From positions 62,001 through 126,000 of the forward strand of contig MU626280.1 in NCBI GenBank assembly GCA_025603075.1: a stretch of DNA of 64,000 bases, written 5' to 3'. The stretch comes from Neoconidiobolus thromboides FSU 785. Taxonomy: Eukaryota > Entomophthoromycota > Entomophthoromycetes > Entomophthorales > Neoconidiobolaceae. The translations under genes were made by a program, and so were the position numbers. The notes below the pieces were generated by a model. That model was given only the letters and a program-made list of their open reading frames with translations, was not told the origin of the DNA and made no database searches. Below are positions 49,094 through 60,566 of this stretch, piece after piece; positions within the stretch are counted from its first letter, which is position 1, and every line of letters begins with the position of its first letter.

Positions 49094-49957
49094 TTATATT
49101 TTTTAAATTTTATTATATTAAATATAATAAAATTATTTATATTTTTTAATCCTATTTTTGTATTAGCTTTATATAATTTATTAATAATATAAGCTATTTT
49201 TCCTTTTCTTATATAGTTTATTTAGTTATGTGAAATATCGCTTTGTCAGTCCCATGGTTAATTATAGCATAACAATCGCCTAAGCTGTTGTGTTCTTGAG
49301 TTCAGAGAAAATCAATCCCATGTTCTTAGTTTGATTTGCTATGAGAATTTCTAGCTCCATCACAAAGGATATTTATTATCTTCTCATTTTGATATTTATA
49401 CTTTTCAGAGTATAAAAGAGTTTACAGAGTATAGTAGTTCGAGGCTTTTTAACTGAATTATTACCTGATATCTCAAACATTTAATAAAGCCACTAAGTTT
49501 TCTTAATAGTATTTTACATAGGTTTTACATTAATATTGTCTATTCTATTTGTCTTATATAGCTTGTAACCTATTACGTGCTATTCCTCATAACCCAGGTC
49601 TATTTTAGTCACATAAACTAAGACCTTTCGACTTATAGTGTAGTCAACCCAGCAATAGCTGTTCTTGACTCCAAACCCTGAGTACCAGATTTCACAGTTA
49701 TTAGATGTTATTTTTTTTATTTGAAAGCTTACTTTATTATTAAAACTAAAATTTTTTAGCCTATTATAAACAATTAAAATTTTTGTAATTTTTTTAACTG
49801 ATGTTTAATTAATAAAGCTAAAAAGTTAATTTATATAGTTATAATAATTTTTAAATAATTGAAATAATATAAGAATGTTTTTTATTTATTTATTTATTTT
49901 AATATTTTTTCAATATCTGAAAATTAGTCAATTAATACAATCATTTAAATTCAGATA

Positions 49958-50057
49958 TATAGGGATATACTTTTTTGTGAGAATTTTGCTAACAATCTTT
50001 CCACTCAAATAGCGCTTAAAAATGGAAAAGTAATGAAATCAAAAAAATATCCCCATA
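49958..50057 (+). mobile_element. Fold-back MITE, copy 13 (subtype A)
   Basis: TATAGGGATATACTTTTTTG on the left and AATATCCCCATA on the right. The centre is CTTTCCACTCAAATAGCGCTT. Confidence 0.85.
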
Positions 50058-50731
50058 GAGAACTTTAAACTAGTTATATCTGAATTTAGAAATACAATAA
50101 TTAAGTGACAATATTATCTAATTAAATTTCTTATATGAATTATAAGTAAATTAATTATAAAGCTGTAATTAATTTTATAAATAACTTAAGTACTTATTAT
50201 GTTATAATCAATTATAAAGCTGGTAAGGCAATGTTTTTTAAAATAAAAAAATTAACTTTTTAATGTATTATTTCTTTTATTTGAAATTTTTTTAATATGA
50301 GTTTAAAAATATGATGAAGCTGTTATCTTTATATTCATATTAAAACAGCCTAACTATAACTTAAAAACAATAAAAAACTTTTAAATGGAAGCTGCTTTAT
50401 AATGTTTAGTTATGTTAATTTTAACTTGTCAATATCTGAAATAGAGAGCATAAACACAAGTATACCAATTTTACAGATTTGGTAGTATAAAAGCTAAAAA
50501 TATTATCACGTCCACTTTGTGAGATATTTTTTATAAAGATGAATGTTTTGAGTGCTATTATCTGAAGAAAATTATATACATTTTTACTCACTTATTTATT
50601 AGGTTTAACTTTGTTCAAAATTTGCAATCCTTTACCTTTAACCAATCAAAATGACCCACTTCAGGGTGATAATTTACCAAAAAGCATCTAACATCAATGT
50701 GTAAAATTACAAAATCAATTTTTGATAACTA

Positions 50732-51184
50732 ATGAGTTTGGTAGTTCATATTTTTATAATTGGAACAAAAACTAAAAAAGAAGTAGGCTGAAGTAGAAAA
50801 TACATTTAAAAGGATATTGACACGTAAAGGAGTTAAAGGAGTACTTATAGTTACAAGAGAGGAAGGCCTGGTTATCAAAAGTTCTTTAGAAGAAGAGTTA
50901 GGGAAGAAATATGCTAAAGTAATCAAAAATTTGATTAAAGTGGCACAAGAATCAATTGTTGAGATTGAGGAGCAAGTGAGTCTTACATCTTTAATAAGTT
51001 TATCTTATTTATTATTTTAGGACTTTCTTAAATTCCTTAGAATTAGAACTGATAAACATGAAATAATGGTATCTCCAGGTAAGAAGTTTTTATTTAAAAA
51101 ATCATTTTCGACTGATAAATTTATTTAGCTGCTGAATATATACTTGTTGTAGTACAAGACCCAAGCGAACTCCATGGACAGTAA
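50732..51184 (+). CDS. DYNLRB1: Dynein light chain roadblock (DYNLRB/LC7)
   Basis: This is a cytoplasmic dynein light chain of the roadblock/LC7 family, which dimerises on the dynein intermediate chain. Four exons: 50732-50740, 50787-50975, 51021-51078 and 51129-51184 (312 nt, 103 residues). The first exon is only nine bases (ATGAGTTTG). It is needed because the frame carrying AEVENTFKRIL has no Met, has a TAG just upstream at the acceptor, and the donor GTAGTT gives a 46-nt intron. The body has RKGVKGVLIVTREEGLVIKS, FLKFLRIRTDKHEIMVSP and EYILVVVQDPSEL, which match human DYNLRB1 (GVQGIIVVNTEGIPIKST; FLRIRSKKNEIMVAP). Confidence 0.93.
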
Positions 51185-51549
51185 ATCAGCAGTAAAATAA
51201 TAATTTACCAAAAGTTATTAAGTTATTAAATCGTCTTTTTAAATTGTTTTAAATTTGATTAGCAGAATTTTAGAAGCATCAAAATAAAATACAATGGGTT
51301 CTAATTATAATACACTTATTTAATTTCAGTATATAATACTATTTATCCTATAAAACATTTGGAAATTTGAGGTGTAAGGCCTTAGAATTTACACTTTGAG
51401 GTTTGGGATAAAATAAAAGACATAACCATTCAAAGGTGTTTCTTAATATTTTGTTTATTGCAGTAATTTCAAATCTATGCTTTAGTTAAAATTAATATAA
51501 TATATCATAAATAAATATTAAGATATTGGTTTATTTGAGTTTTTTTTGA
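51185..51549. other. Short convergent intergenic region
   Basis: The roadblock and mutase genes converge here. No feature was recognised beyond AT-rich 3' flanks. Confidence 0.6.
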
Positions 51550-53430
51550 TTAAAAGCTAGTAGGTAAATCTCCTTTACCACCAGCTTCTGTATAAACAAG
51601 TTTCGAAATAGCAATAGCTAAGTCATCACATTCTTGACGAGTATTTGCTTCAGCATATACTCTTACAACATCTTCAGTACCAGAAGGTCTAACAAAAGAG
51701 CGACCCTTGTTATATTTGGCAACAATTTGATCAATCTTCTCTTGAAGACCAGCTGGGTGAGTTAATTTACGTTCTGCATCAGTGGTTTGGAAAACATTAC
51801 GATCTTGAACTACAACCTTGGCCAATCTATTTGGAAGATCGGTGTAGGCAGTATCCCATTCACTTAAGCTCCAGTTACGATGTGCAAGAATAACCTCAAC
51901 CAAAAGCATATCTGAAAGGGCATCACCAACAGCTTGATTGATAAGGTCTAATACAGCAGCGAGGCTAGCAAGGGCCTCTGCTTGAGCAGGAGATTGGGTT
52001 TTATGATTTTCAATGGCGCTTAAAGCAGAAGGACCGAAAAGGACTGTACCATGGCCATTGGCTTCAAAGTAAACACCAATATCAAAGCTTTCAGCTTCAT
52101 GATGAAGATGTTTAACTCCAGTTTTGGCACATGCTACAGGAACTTTTAAAGTATCTTTAAGGTAAGCAGTAGAGCTACCATTAGCATAAGCAGTTTGTAC
52201 AACACCTACTTGGAGATGACCCAATCCAGCAGCATTGACTAATTCAATTAAAAACATAGCTGCAAGGGTAGAAATTTTGTCACCATCCAATAGTTTTAAT
52301 GAGTGGTTAGTTGGATCAGTGTAAAAGTAAATAACGCGATCAGCATCGCCGTCTAAGGCACAATAACGAGCTTTAACATCTGGCTGGACTTGGTTTGGGA
52401 ATTTAAAGGTGGTTTTGACGTAATCAGCACCAGACTAATTAATTTTATAAATGAAAATAATAAATAGTTCATAATCTTGCTTACTTGATAGTTAAGTTTT
52501 TCTTGTGAATCGATATCGTCATTAGTAATATTAATTTGTAAATATTTGATACCAATTTCTTCGGCTAACTTTTTAAGTTTAGGTGCTCCAACACCATTTG
52601 CACAATCAACAGTTAATGGTGAAGGTGGATTTCTCCCTTTCTATTTAAAAAATAAATATAGATTAAAAATATCAAAAATACTACATACGAGAAGAGTTTT
52701 GAAGGCGCCAGAAAGCTTGCTATAGTATCCAGCTTCAGTAGGTTCTCCATAAGGTTTAGGAGTATTGGCGGTATTTAAACATCTTACAATATAATGGAGC
52801 TGAGGGGTAGTAAGTACGCCTTCATCTTTATATTCTGAGCCAACAGCTTGGAGACCGTGAACCAAAGATTCAATAAGCTTAGGTCCAGAAGGTCTTTTAA
52901 AGAGGTCAAATGTTGAGTATTTGTAATATTATAAAAATACCTTGTATCACGACCAATGATTACATGGGCTGGTGTAGAGTTATCAATTGAAAGCTCGGTA
53001 GAAAGCTCTTCAACATATTTTAAAAGTTCATCTGGATCTGCAATATTGGCTAATTTTGTAACATAGGCTTCCCAAGATTGTTCCAACATCTCACCTAAAG
53101 GATCAACGACTTTGACGCCATTATCCTTAAAAATAAATAAACTTAAATATAAATGCTAAAAATTTATTACTTGTGCTGGGTTATGGGAAGCAGTTACCAT
53201 AACACCTATTGTTTTTCCACCTAATTTTCTAGATCTTAATGCAGCAATCAAACCAACCCTAAAAAATACAGGATCAAGAAGTTCACTCCTTTAAAATTTA
53301 TTAATACTAAAATATTAAGTTTAAAGCTTTTTTACTTCATACGAAAACCAGCGGTACCATAAGAATATTGGATATTTGACTTAGGATGGTTTTTAGCAAG
53401 AGTCACGAAATTTGTTTTATCAATGGCCAT
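51550..53430 (-). CDS. PCM1: Phosphoacetylglucosamine mutase
   Basis: This enzyme converts GlcNAc-6-phosphate to GlcNAc-1-phosphate, the step before UDP-GlcNAc for chitin and N-glycans. The start [18 protein letters not shown] leads to [10 protein letters not shown], the substrate-binding N-terminal signature. The phosphoserine loop is [20 protein letters not shown], the metal-binding loop [14 protein letters not shown], the sugar-recognition loop [13 protein letters not shown] and the C-terminal phosphate-binding [15 protein letters not shown]. These are diagnostic of the AGM1/PGM3 subgroup. At least five short introns are present (for example near 52434-52485, 52641-52685 and 53128-53172). 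Codon choice is less A/T-skewed than in neighbours, consistent with high expression. A TATA box lies 37 nt upstream. Confidence 0.95.
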
Positions 53431-53466
53431 TTTTAATAATTCTATAAAAAATAAAGATGTTAGCGG

Positions 53467-53474
53467 TTTATATA
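53467..53474 (-). promoter_or_regulatory. TATA box of the mutase gene
   Basis: TATATAAA on the minus strand lies 37 nt upstream of the ATG at 53430. Its role is inferred from position. Confidence 0.5.
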
Positions 53475-54072
53475 GTTTTTAAATTCCTTTTCCACATCAC
53501 CACTATTTTTATTTGCTCTATTTTTAGTTAGCATTTGTCTCCTATTGGTTAATATTCTACAACATGTCATAAACCTTATCATTCATTAGATTTATTAATA
53601 AAGTTAAATTAAATGATGGAACTACTATATGATTATAAAGCAAATGTAATATTTCACTATACTTGAGATAAAAGTCTGATATGAAAACATTTCTTTAAAA
53701 TTAATGATAAAAGGGATCCCATTTACTCAAGATTGGTACCAAGTCAATATAGTATTAGCTAAAAAATCGGGAAATTTATTATCACAACTAAAGAATAGTA
53801 TAAGAAACTGTGAAGGAATAGCCAAATGAAATAAAAATAGATTCTATGATACGAAGAATAATAAAGAATGAATAAAGAATACAAAAATAGTAAATTTTGA
53901 GAACTTTATAAACAATTGTACATTTTAAAGTATTAAATACTAATCATAGAAGCATTTTTTATTTTCTTAATTCTAATTTTTAGCTATTTAAAATTTTGAA
54001 TGCTTTAATATTTTAAAATAAAAATAGATTAATGTGAGCAAGGCAACAATTAATGCTAGTTTTATACCTTAA

Positions 54073-54171
54073 TATGGATTGTAATATATATAATAATCAC
54101 AACTCAATCATCATACTCAAATAATATTTAAAAGAAGGAAAAAATGATGAACTCAGAAAAACATCTCCATA
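54073..54171 (+). mobile_element. Degenerate fold-back MITE, copy 14
   Basis: TATGGATTGTAATATATA on the left, a centre CATACTCAAATAATATTTAA and an intact right end AAACATCTCCATA. Confidence 0.65.
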
Positions 54172-54378
54172 TATTTCATGGAAATTTATTTCTTTAACCC
54201 TAATAACTATTTTATGTATTGCTACATTTTATCCTTAAGGTGCTCATTATCTATTAAAATGCAGAACATATTTACGTTATGTTAGATTTATTAACAACAT
54301 TTAAATAAAAATTAATACTTAAAGTTTACTTTTGTATCTACATATAACATTTTTTTTCAATTATATATTTTGTAAATT

Positions 54379-55052
54379 TTAAGGAATAGTAATCTGAGGC
54401 CTTTGAGCAAACCTTTCAACATGATCCCCGCCCTGGTTAAATTGGGGGAATACAACATAGCCAGGTAAATTAGCAACTAAGAGTTCTGGACCAGTTATGG
54501 TCCCACTTGGATTACCACCAGTAATTTCAATATCAATACAATTCATGTACCACTCACGATTACCAACATTATTAATCCAATTGAAGGAAAGGGTAGCGTT
54601 TTTAGCTGGTCGAGCACCAACTGGTATTGGAATGTCAAAATTTAATGTGTCTAACATGCAGCGAGTAAACACGTCTTTAATTACTACCCATTTTTGCTGA
54701 TCATATGAGATTGCAAATTGGCAATGGCCGCCATCATGTATAGCTCCACCGGTCATTGTGAGCTTGATGGTATCACCCGCCTTGAAGGATGCTTGTACCG
54801 GGCCTTTGGGATATCCCTTACATGGATAAGGTTTATCGAACCTATCCTGTAAAAATGTCAAATTTAAATAAAACGAAAGTGAGAACTTAAGCTTACCATG
54901 CTCCCGAGTGGCGCTAAATTACTATAATCTACCATCCCTATAGACTTATAGTATGGAGAAAATTTAGAGTATCTGGGGTAGGGATAAGATACCTCCATAT
55001 GAGCAAAGGAAGTACTTAAAAATATTATTACTAACAAGGATTTAATAAACAT
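54379..55052 (-). CDS. AA11-like lytic polysaccharide monooxygenase
   Basis: Exons 54897-55052 and 54379-54846 (624 nt, 207 residues). A signal peptide (MFIKSLLVIIFLSTSFA) leaves His as the first mature residue, HMEVSYPYPRYSKFSP, the expected first copper ligand. The second ligand is likely the first His of GAIHDGGHCQFAISYD, which parallels HGGGSCQ of AA11. GNREWYMNCIDIEI matches the AA11 end (GNREMYMNC), giving the axial Tyr and the disulphide Cys. LSFNWINNVGN is the typical preceding strand. AA11 enzymes oxidatively cleave chitin; a fungal cell-wall or arthropod-chitin role is inference. There is no C-terminal chitin-binding domain or GPI anchor. A TATA box lies 46 nt upstream. Confidence 0.83.
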
Positions 55053-56482
55053 TGTTTAAGGAAGTGATTTGAAATTTTATCTGGGCAATTTTGTTACTTT
55101 ATATACCTTTCAAAATTACATATTGATTCACTTATAGAGGACTAACTATGACATTAAGGTTCAGTTTAATAAGATTCCTAAATTTGTCTTAATGGTGTTC
55201 TTAAAACTATTAAAATATGTCAAATGATGAGGCATTTATTGATATGATAAAATATAACACAGTGTAAATGAATCATCTGTAATATCAATTGACATAGTTT
55301 AATATATTATAATTTATTTATATAAATGTGCTATTACAACACTTATTGTTTTTTAACTGTCTTTTCCATAATTCTTCTACCACAGGTATTAAATATAAGA
55401 AATGTAAGCTTAGCTTTAGATATTACATTGCTTTCATATAGAGCTAAGTTGTATATAAATAAAGCTGTAGTTTAGAATATTGTAGGCTACTCTTAGCTAT
55501 TTGTTCTAAATCATATATAATTAAAATAAAATGATACTTAATGTATCAGGAAATAAATCAGAAGCGAGACTTAAGTAATATCAAATAAATCATTGACATT
55601 TCTGAAATTAAACCCAATACTTTAATATAAGGCACATATCACATTTTAAAGTAAGATTAGGAATTAAGTAAGAATCAAGGATAAATGTTAATTTAATAAT
55701 GCTATTCGTTAAATTTTAAATATCTTTTATAACTATCCACTATAAAAATCAATGACAAGCAATAAGAGCTATCATTTGATTTAAAAAACTGGTTGAGTTT
55801 TATTGTTTTATTATTTTACTATTTTACTATTTTACTTCATTCATAGATAATTGATACCTATTTCCCGATTTATTTAACATTTAATAATATAGTAAATTAT
55901 CTTCTGGTTGGAGATTGTATACTAATGGCGAAGTCTATTCGGAAATCAACAAAAGTCGAAAGTTAGATATTTAATATCCACTACATGATGCAAGTAGGAT
56001 AGCCCATGTTAATTTACCTATTTTTTAAACATTTTAATATTTAAGATGGACTTGTTTTGCATATTCTGTTTAAATTATTTATTTAATAATTCGACAACGT
56101 TGACCATTTGTAATGTCATTGATACTTTATGGAACCATTGTAATTATTAATAGCTAAAGGATTTATTATAAGCTTTATCAACTAAAACAAAATTTAAATT
56201 TACATCATTCTTGGTGTCCTTATAAACACAGTATTGTAGTTTAAACTAGCATTACACCTCTTTTGCAATAATTTAGTTGTCCTTTTTGTTTAGGCAAAAT
56301 TTTTAATAGTGAACTTTAAGTTTTTGAAATTGCCACTAAAAATGTTCTTCGACTTTTTAGGCAATTAAGCAATTGGAAAAAAATGATTTTAAAGTTTAGT
56401 TAAGTACCGAAGCTACTAAAGGAAAGTATTTATAGTTTATTATAAGCATATTAGCGTTATTTGAAAATAAACTTTCTAAACC
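55053..56482. other. Divergent intergenic region, nothing seen
   Basis: This 1.4 kb region lies between divergent genes. There is a short tandem repeat (three units of ACTATTTT near 55815-55840). No MITE, tRNA or coding signal was found, and no zinc-cluster exon upstream of the next gene. Confidence 0.55.
55098..55105 (-). promoter_or_regulatory. TATA box of the AA11-like gene
   Basis: TATATAAA on the minus strand lies 46 nt upstream of the ATG at 55052, the same spacing as in the ML-domain gene. Confidence 0.5.
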
Positions 56483-58423
56483 ATGTCGAAAGAACTTGAA
56501 ATAATAAATTATTTATTTACAAACAATAAAATCAATAAAGTTAAAATAAAACGAGAATGTAATAGTCAACTAAAATTAGAGATAAGGAAACTAGAACATA
56601 GAGTGAAAGAACTAGAAGCACAGGTATTCAATATATTTAACTTGGTTGAAGCTTTGGGTTCTTTTATTGATAATAATTTATTTCAATTATGTCCAAAATC
56701 ATTTTTTCAGCATAAAAATACGGTCTTGGAATTGAAAAAATATTTAAAATGGGTTGCAAAGATGTTTAAATATAAGAATTTAGACAATTCAGAAGATCAA
56801 GCTTATTTAGATGAGTGCAGTATAAAAATGAAAACAAATCTTTTTTTGATCGAGGAATACATTGGTAGTCAATTTTTTGAGTTTTCTAATTTTACAAATT
56901 TAAGGAATCGAGCTGGAAGAGGGGCAGAACATGTTGGAACTTTACCAACTATTTTCGATTACGGATCGTTTTTAGAAATTAGTATACAACTACATGACTG
57001 CTTCGCTTATGGCTATGGTATTCACTTTAAACCTAACGAATTAATTCCATATATAAAACAATTAAAACCAAATTTCATATCAAGAGTACTAATTACTTCA
57101 CTAAGCTTTGGCTATTCATTTTTACCGGGTTGTGAATTTGAAGAAATTTATCATACGTGTTTAAATAGCATGGTCCCACTGATTTCCGAAGCTTGTGATA
57201 ATTCTAGTTTTGAAAGCCTTAAAGCATTATGCTTATTATATGATGTTTCTTTAGTGCAGGGCAATCATAGTTTATCTCATCGGATTCTAAGTTCAATTGT
57301 AAGAATGTCATACATATTAGGAATCGATAAATTGAGAATCGATGAAATAGATTCTAAGAGCAAAAGTGGAGATAATCCTATTATTAAATTAAAGAATCTA
57401 TGGTCGTGGATTGTCATTTCTTGCAAAATCAATGAAGTATTCTATGACACTTTACCTCTCATTAGAGAATACGACCTATCGGAATCAGAACCTATTTACT
57501 ATTTAAATATAAATCAATTAGATAAAACCGACAATGAAATAAAAGACTGCAAAGAAGTCTTTTCAGTGCATACAATTCAAGAAGGCTTGATGCTTTCATT
57601 AATATTTGACCATCTTGTGAAAAACACAAAAGGGATTAATGACATGAGTTGTGTTCCATATTCCAAATCAATTTTACCAGGCGACAAGTTCAACCTTATT
57701 CAAGGGTATTTTAGTGAATATCAGAGGAGCTCATCTAAGTCATTGGCCGCTATTATTAACAATAGCAATAAAGCTATAAATTTAGACCATCATTTATGTA
57801 GTTTCCCCAATAACTATTGTTGCACATTTAAAACAATTCACGAAATTACAAAAAGTTTATCAATTTATATTTATCAGCTATTTATAATGTACCCAACTAT
57901 GATCAAGGTTCCTAGTCAAGTGGATATTCCACTAAGTTACGTACCGACTTTGTTGGAATCTTCATTAAAAACAATATTAATATTTAGAGCTTTAACTTTT
58001 GTATACTTTAAGGAGTTAGTAGAGAAAATGGACTCAAATAACTTACAAAATCAGCAGGTATTTAGGGCAATTACCAACTATTTAGAAAATCGTTCTGATC
58101 CTATTATCAAAGATAACAAATCCATATACTTGACAACAACTCGACTTGTAGGATTCAAATACCCAATATTTGCTGCTAATACTTTATTGCAAGTGCTTTC
58201 TTCTCCCTATATTCTTACTTCAGGCTTAATTAGTAACGAAGTTATTCATACAATTGAAACAAATATTATTGAGCTACTTGAAATATATAAATTGATCACG
58301 AAACTCACCAGAGATAATGATAGGATGGATATAGACTATGCTCTTACTAGACTGAAATCAGCTATCAATTCTTCTGAGCTACCTAGGAGCTATAAAACTG
58401 CATTTAATGACGTGCTTTGCTAA
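56483..58423 (+). CDS. Fungal transcription-factor middle-domain protein lacking a zinc cluster
   Basis: This intronless gene encodes 646 residues. A coiled coil occupies residues ~28-60 (LEIRKLEHRVKELEAQV), the position a dimerisation helix has after a Zn2Cys6 cluster. The body is helical and contains the fungal-specific transcription-factor pattern: FESLKALCLLYDVSLVQGN, LSHRILSSIVRMSYILGID, then LKNLWSWIVISCKIN. The first 25 residues (MSKELEIINYLFTNNKINKV) have a single Cys just after, at RECNSQ, and no CX2CX6C array. No upstream exon supplies one. It may be a partner or a repressor that has lost DNA binding, or a truncated factor. The N-terminal KVKIKRECNSQ is basic and could be a remnant of the cluster's linker. 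Confidence 0.7.
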   Translation: MSKELEIINYLFTNNKINKVKIKRECNSQLKLEIRKLEHRVKELEAQVFNIFNLVEALGSFIDNNLFQLCPKSFFQHKNTVLELKKYLKWVAKMFKYKNLDNSEDQAYLDECSIKMKTNLFLIEEYIGSQFFEFSNFTNLRNRAGRGAEHVGTLPTIFDYGSFLEISIQLHDCFAYGYGIHFKPNELIPYIKQLKPNFISRVLITSLSFGYSFLPGCEFEEIYHTCLNSMVPLISEACDNSSFESLKALCLLYDVSLVQGNHSLSHRILSSIVRMSYILGIDKLRIDEIDSKSKSGDNPIIKLKNLWSWIVISCKINEVFYDTLPLIREYDLSESEPIYYLNINQLDKTDNEIKDCKEVFSVHTIQEGLMLSLIFDHLVKNTKGINDMSCVPYSKSILPGDKFNLIQGYFSEYQRSSSKSLAAIINNSNKAINLDHHLCSFPNNYCCTFKTIHEITKSLSIYIYQLFIMYPTMIKVPSQVDIPLSYVPTLLESSLKTILIFRALTFVYFKELVEKMDSNNLQNQQVFRAITNYLENRSDPIIKDNKSIYLTTTRLVGFKYPIFAANTLLQVLSSPYILTSGLISNEVIHTIETNIIELLEIYKLITKLTRDNDRMDIDYALTRLKSAINSSELPRSYKTAFNDVLC

Positions 58424-59503
58424 ATAGTTTGAATACCTCTACTTGATAAATCATGATATTTAAATAACTATATTTCGTATATTACTAGTGGTATAAAATT
58501 AGTTATTTAATTTTCATTTTATTGATAAATTTTATATTTATAACTTGTACGTTTATAGTTTTATGTATTTATTATACATCTTTTTATAATCAATTCAAAG
58601 TCTAAAACAATAGAGCAGAAGCTGCTATCCATATACCATAGTTTAAACATTGAACCATTTGAATTTTATTTAGAAAATGAATACATATACATTCTTGTCA
58701 AGATTGTCTGAATGCTTTTCGAAAAATGTCTAATTTTGATAAATGTATATTTTGCTAGTTTTATATCTAATCTAACATTAGAATTTCCTTTACTTTGCTT
58801 CAAGCACTTGACTGCATATAGGATAATTTACCAGTAAAAAGGAATAAGGAGTAGTAAGTATATACTCAAACTTTGACTCCATTTAATTTAAATTAAAACA
58901 AAAAGTAGTTACTTCAAGGTTTGAGAAAGAAGCTAAAACAAGTAGAAACTCAGGAAAAAGAATAGATGGGAATGTTTCTTATCTATTACTCTTTGTTTTT
59001 AAAATTTGGAAATTATTTAACCAATGCAGCTGTCTAAGTTCAAATGTGCACTGAAAAATAATGAATTTTATAGCTAGCTATTTACTTTATTATACTGATT
59101 TGAAGATTACTAGCTTTGTTTTATTTCAAAATCAGCAGTTAACTAGCATACATCCAAGCTTAAATAGTATACTGATTAATTAATCTCTAAATTTAAAAAA
59201 TAGCAAAAAACAATTGGTAAAAAATGTCCTTAAATACATGATTAATTATGATTTATTTTATGAAACCTTATTCATATATAATATGATTATTAAATATAAT
59301 AATATTTTATTTTATAATTATTATTGTTTTTTGACAAAACTTTAGTTTATTGCTTTTATTTAGAATTTAAAATTTTTAATACATAATTTTTAGATATTCA
59401 GTAATGAAAAAAGGATATTGAGCAGCTTTAAAAATGTGTTATATACACTTTGAAAATTATAAGCTAAAAAATTATTATAGTTTAGATAATTCAAAATGGG
59501 TGA

Positions 59504-59607
59504 TATGGGGATGTATTTTTGTGTTTAAGAAATTTGCTAAGAAATTTTCCACTTAAATAGCGCTTAAAAAATGAAAAAAGTAATGAAGTCAAAAAAACAC
59601 TCCCATA
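59504..59607 (+). mobile_element. Fold-back MITE, copy 15 (subtype B)
   Basis: TATGGGGATGTATTTTTGTG on the left and AACACTCCCATA on the right, with TA on both sides. The centre is TTTTCCACTTAAATAGCGCTT. Confidence 0.88.
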
Positions 59608-59843
59608 TTATTATCAAAGTTTAAATTTATATCATTGCTATTAATGCTTATATCAAAAAATTTAATTAATTTAACTAAATTAGAATTACTAATCACTGTT
59701 TTGATATTTTTATTATAGTATATAAAATTATATATTTTAGTTGTTTTAATTTGGTTTAAATATTTTTCAATTTGTTTTCATAGTTTATTTAAACTAGTTC
59801 TTTTGGCTTTATTAATTTAACAATATTATTACTATCTTTAATA

Positions 59844-59946
59844 TATAGGGGTATCTCTTTGTATTTAAGAATTTTACTAACAATCTTTCCACTTAAATAG
59901 TGTTTAAAAAATGGAAAAATAATGAAATCAAAAAAACATCCCCATA
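59844..59946 (+). mobile_element. Fold-back MITE, copy 16 (subtype A)
   Basis: TATAGGGGTATCTCTTTG on the left and AAACATCCCCATA on the right. The centre is CTTTCCACTTAAATAGTGTTT. Confidence 0.85.
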
Positions 59947-59979
59947 TCATAGCTGTTATTGCTTAAATTTATGTTTACA

Positions 59980-60082
59980 TAGGAATGTTTTTTTTGGGTT
60001 GATTACTTTTTCCATTTTTTAAGCACTATTTAAGTGGAAAGATTGTTAGTAAAATTCTTAAATACAAAAATACATCCCCATA
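59980..60082 (-). mobile_element. Fold-back MITE, copy 17 (subtype A, reversed)
   Basis: TAGGAATGTTTTTTTTGGG on the left and ATACATCCCCATA on the right. The centre AAGCACTATTTAAGTGGAAAG is reversed. It lies 33 bp from copy 16 in opposite orientation. Confidence 0.85.
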
Positions 60083-60566
60083 TGATACCATATCATATGA
60101 TACTATTACACCTATAGTTAATACACTCTCTTATATATCAATCTAAGCTAAATATGTAGTAGTTATTATAACAGTAAATTTTGTTAGCTAACACATATTT
60201 AGTGTAACTAATTTTACTAGTTTAAAAATATTTACATTAAGATTAATTTAATTCAAACATATAAAAGTTTAAAATGTGTATAAAATACGAAGATCAAGCA
60301 AGTACATATTATATACCAGTTCAGATTTAATGTTTTTTTGCATTAATTGGTATGTGATATTAGGAATAACAATGACTTTAGGGCCATTAAACGGATTATT
60401 CCAAAGTCCTATTGTTTTTAATTATTAATGAAATTTAATACTAACTATAAAGTATTTTTGAAGTAAATGCTAAGAAAATTAAAAAATTTGGTTGCTTTTT
60501 AGAATTGAATATTTATTATCAAATTAAACTTTCATTTGGAAATAAAATGTAGTAATTTAGAAAACA

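Larger units (their letters stand above)
47751..50731. other. Long intergenic region with three MITEs
   Basis: This 3 kb region has MITEs at 48544, 48989 and 49958. A block at about 49220-49700 is less AT-biased than its surroundings, without a recognisable coding or RNA gene. No open frame here has a credible family pattern. Confidence 0.55.
53431..54378. other. Intergenic
   Basis: It holds the mutase promoter and a worn MITE (54073-54171). I see nothing else. Confidence 0.6.

Noticed and set aside
49004-49192. 62-codon plus-strand open frame
   Set aside because: It starts inside MITE copy 12 and continues into AT-rich spacer; a repeat by-product.
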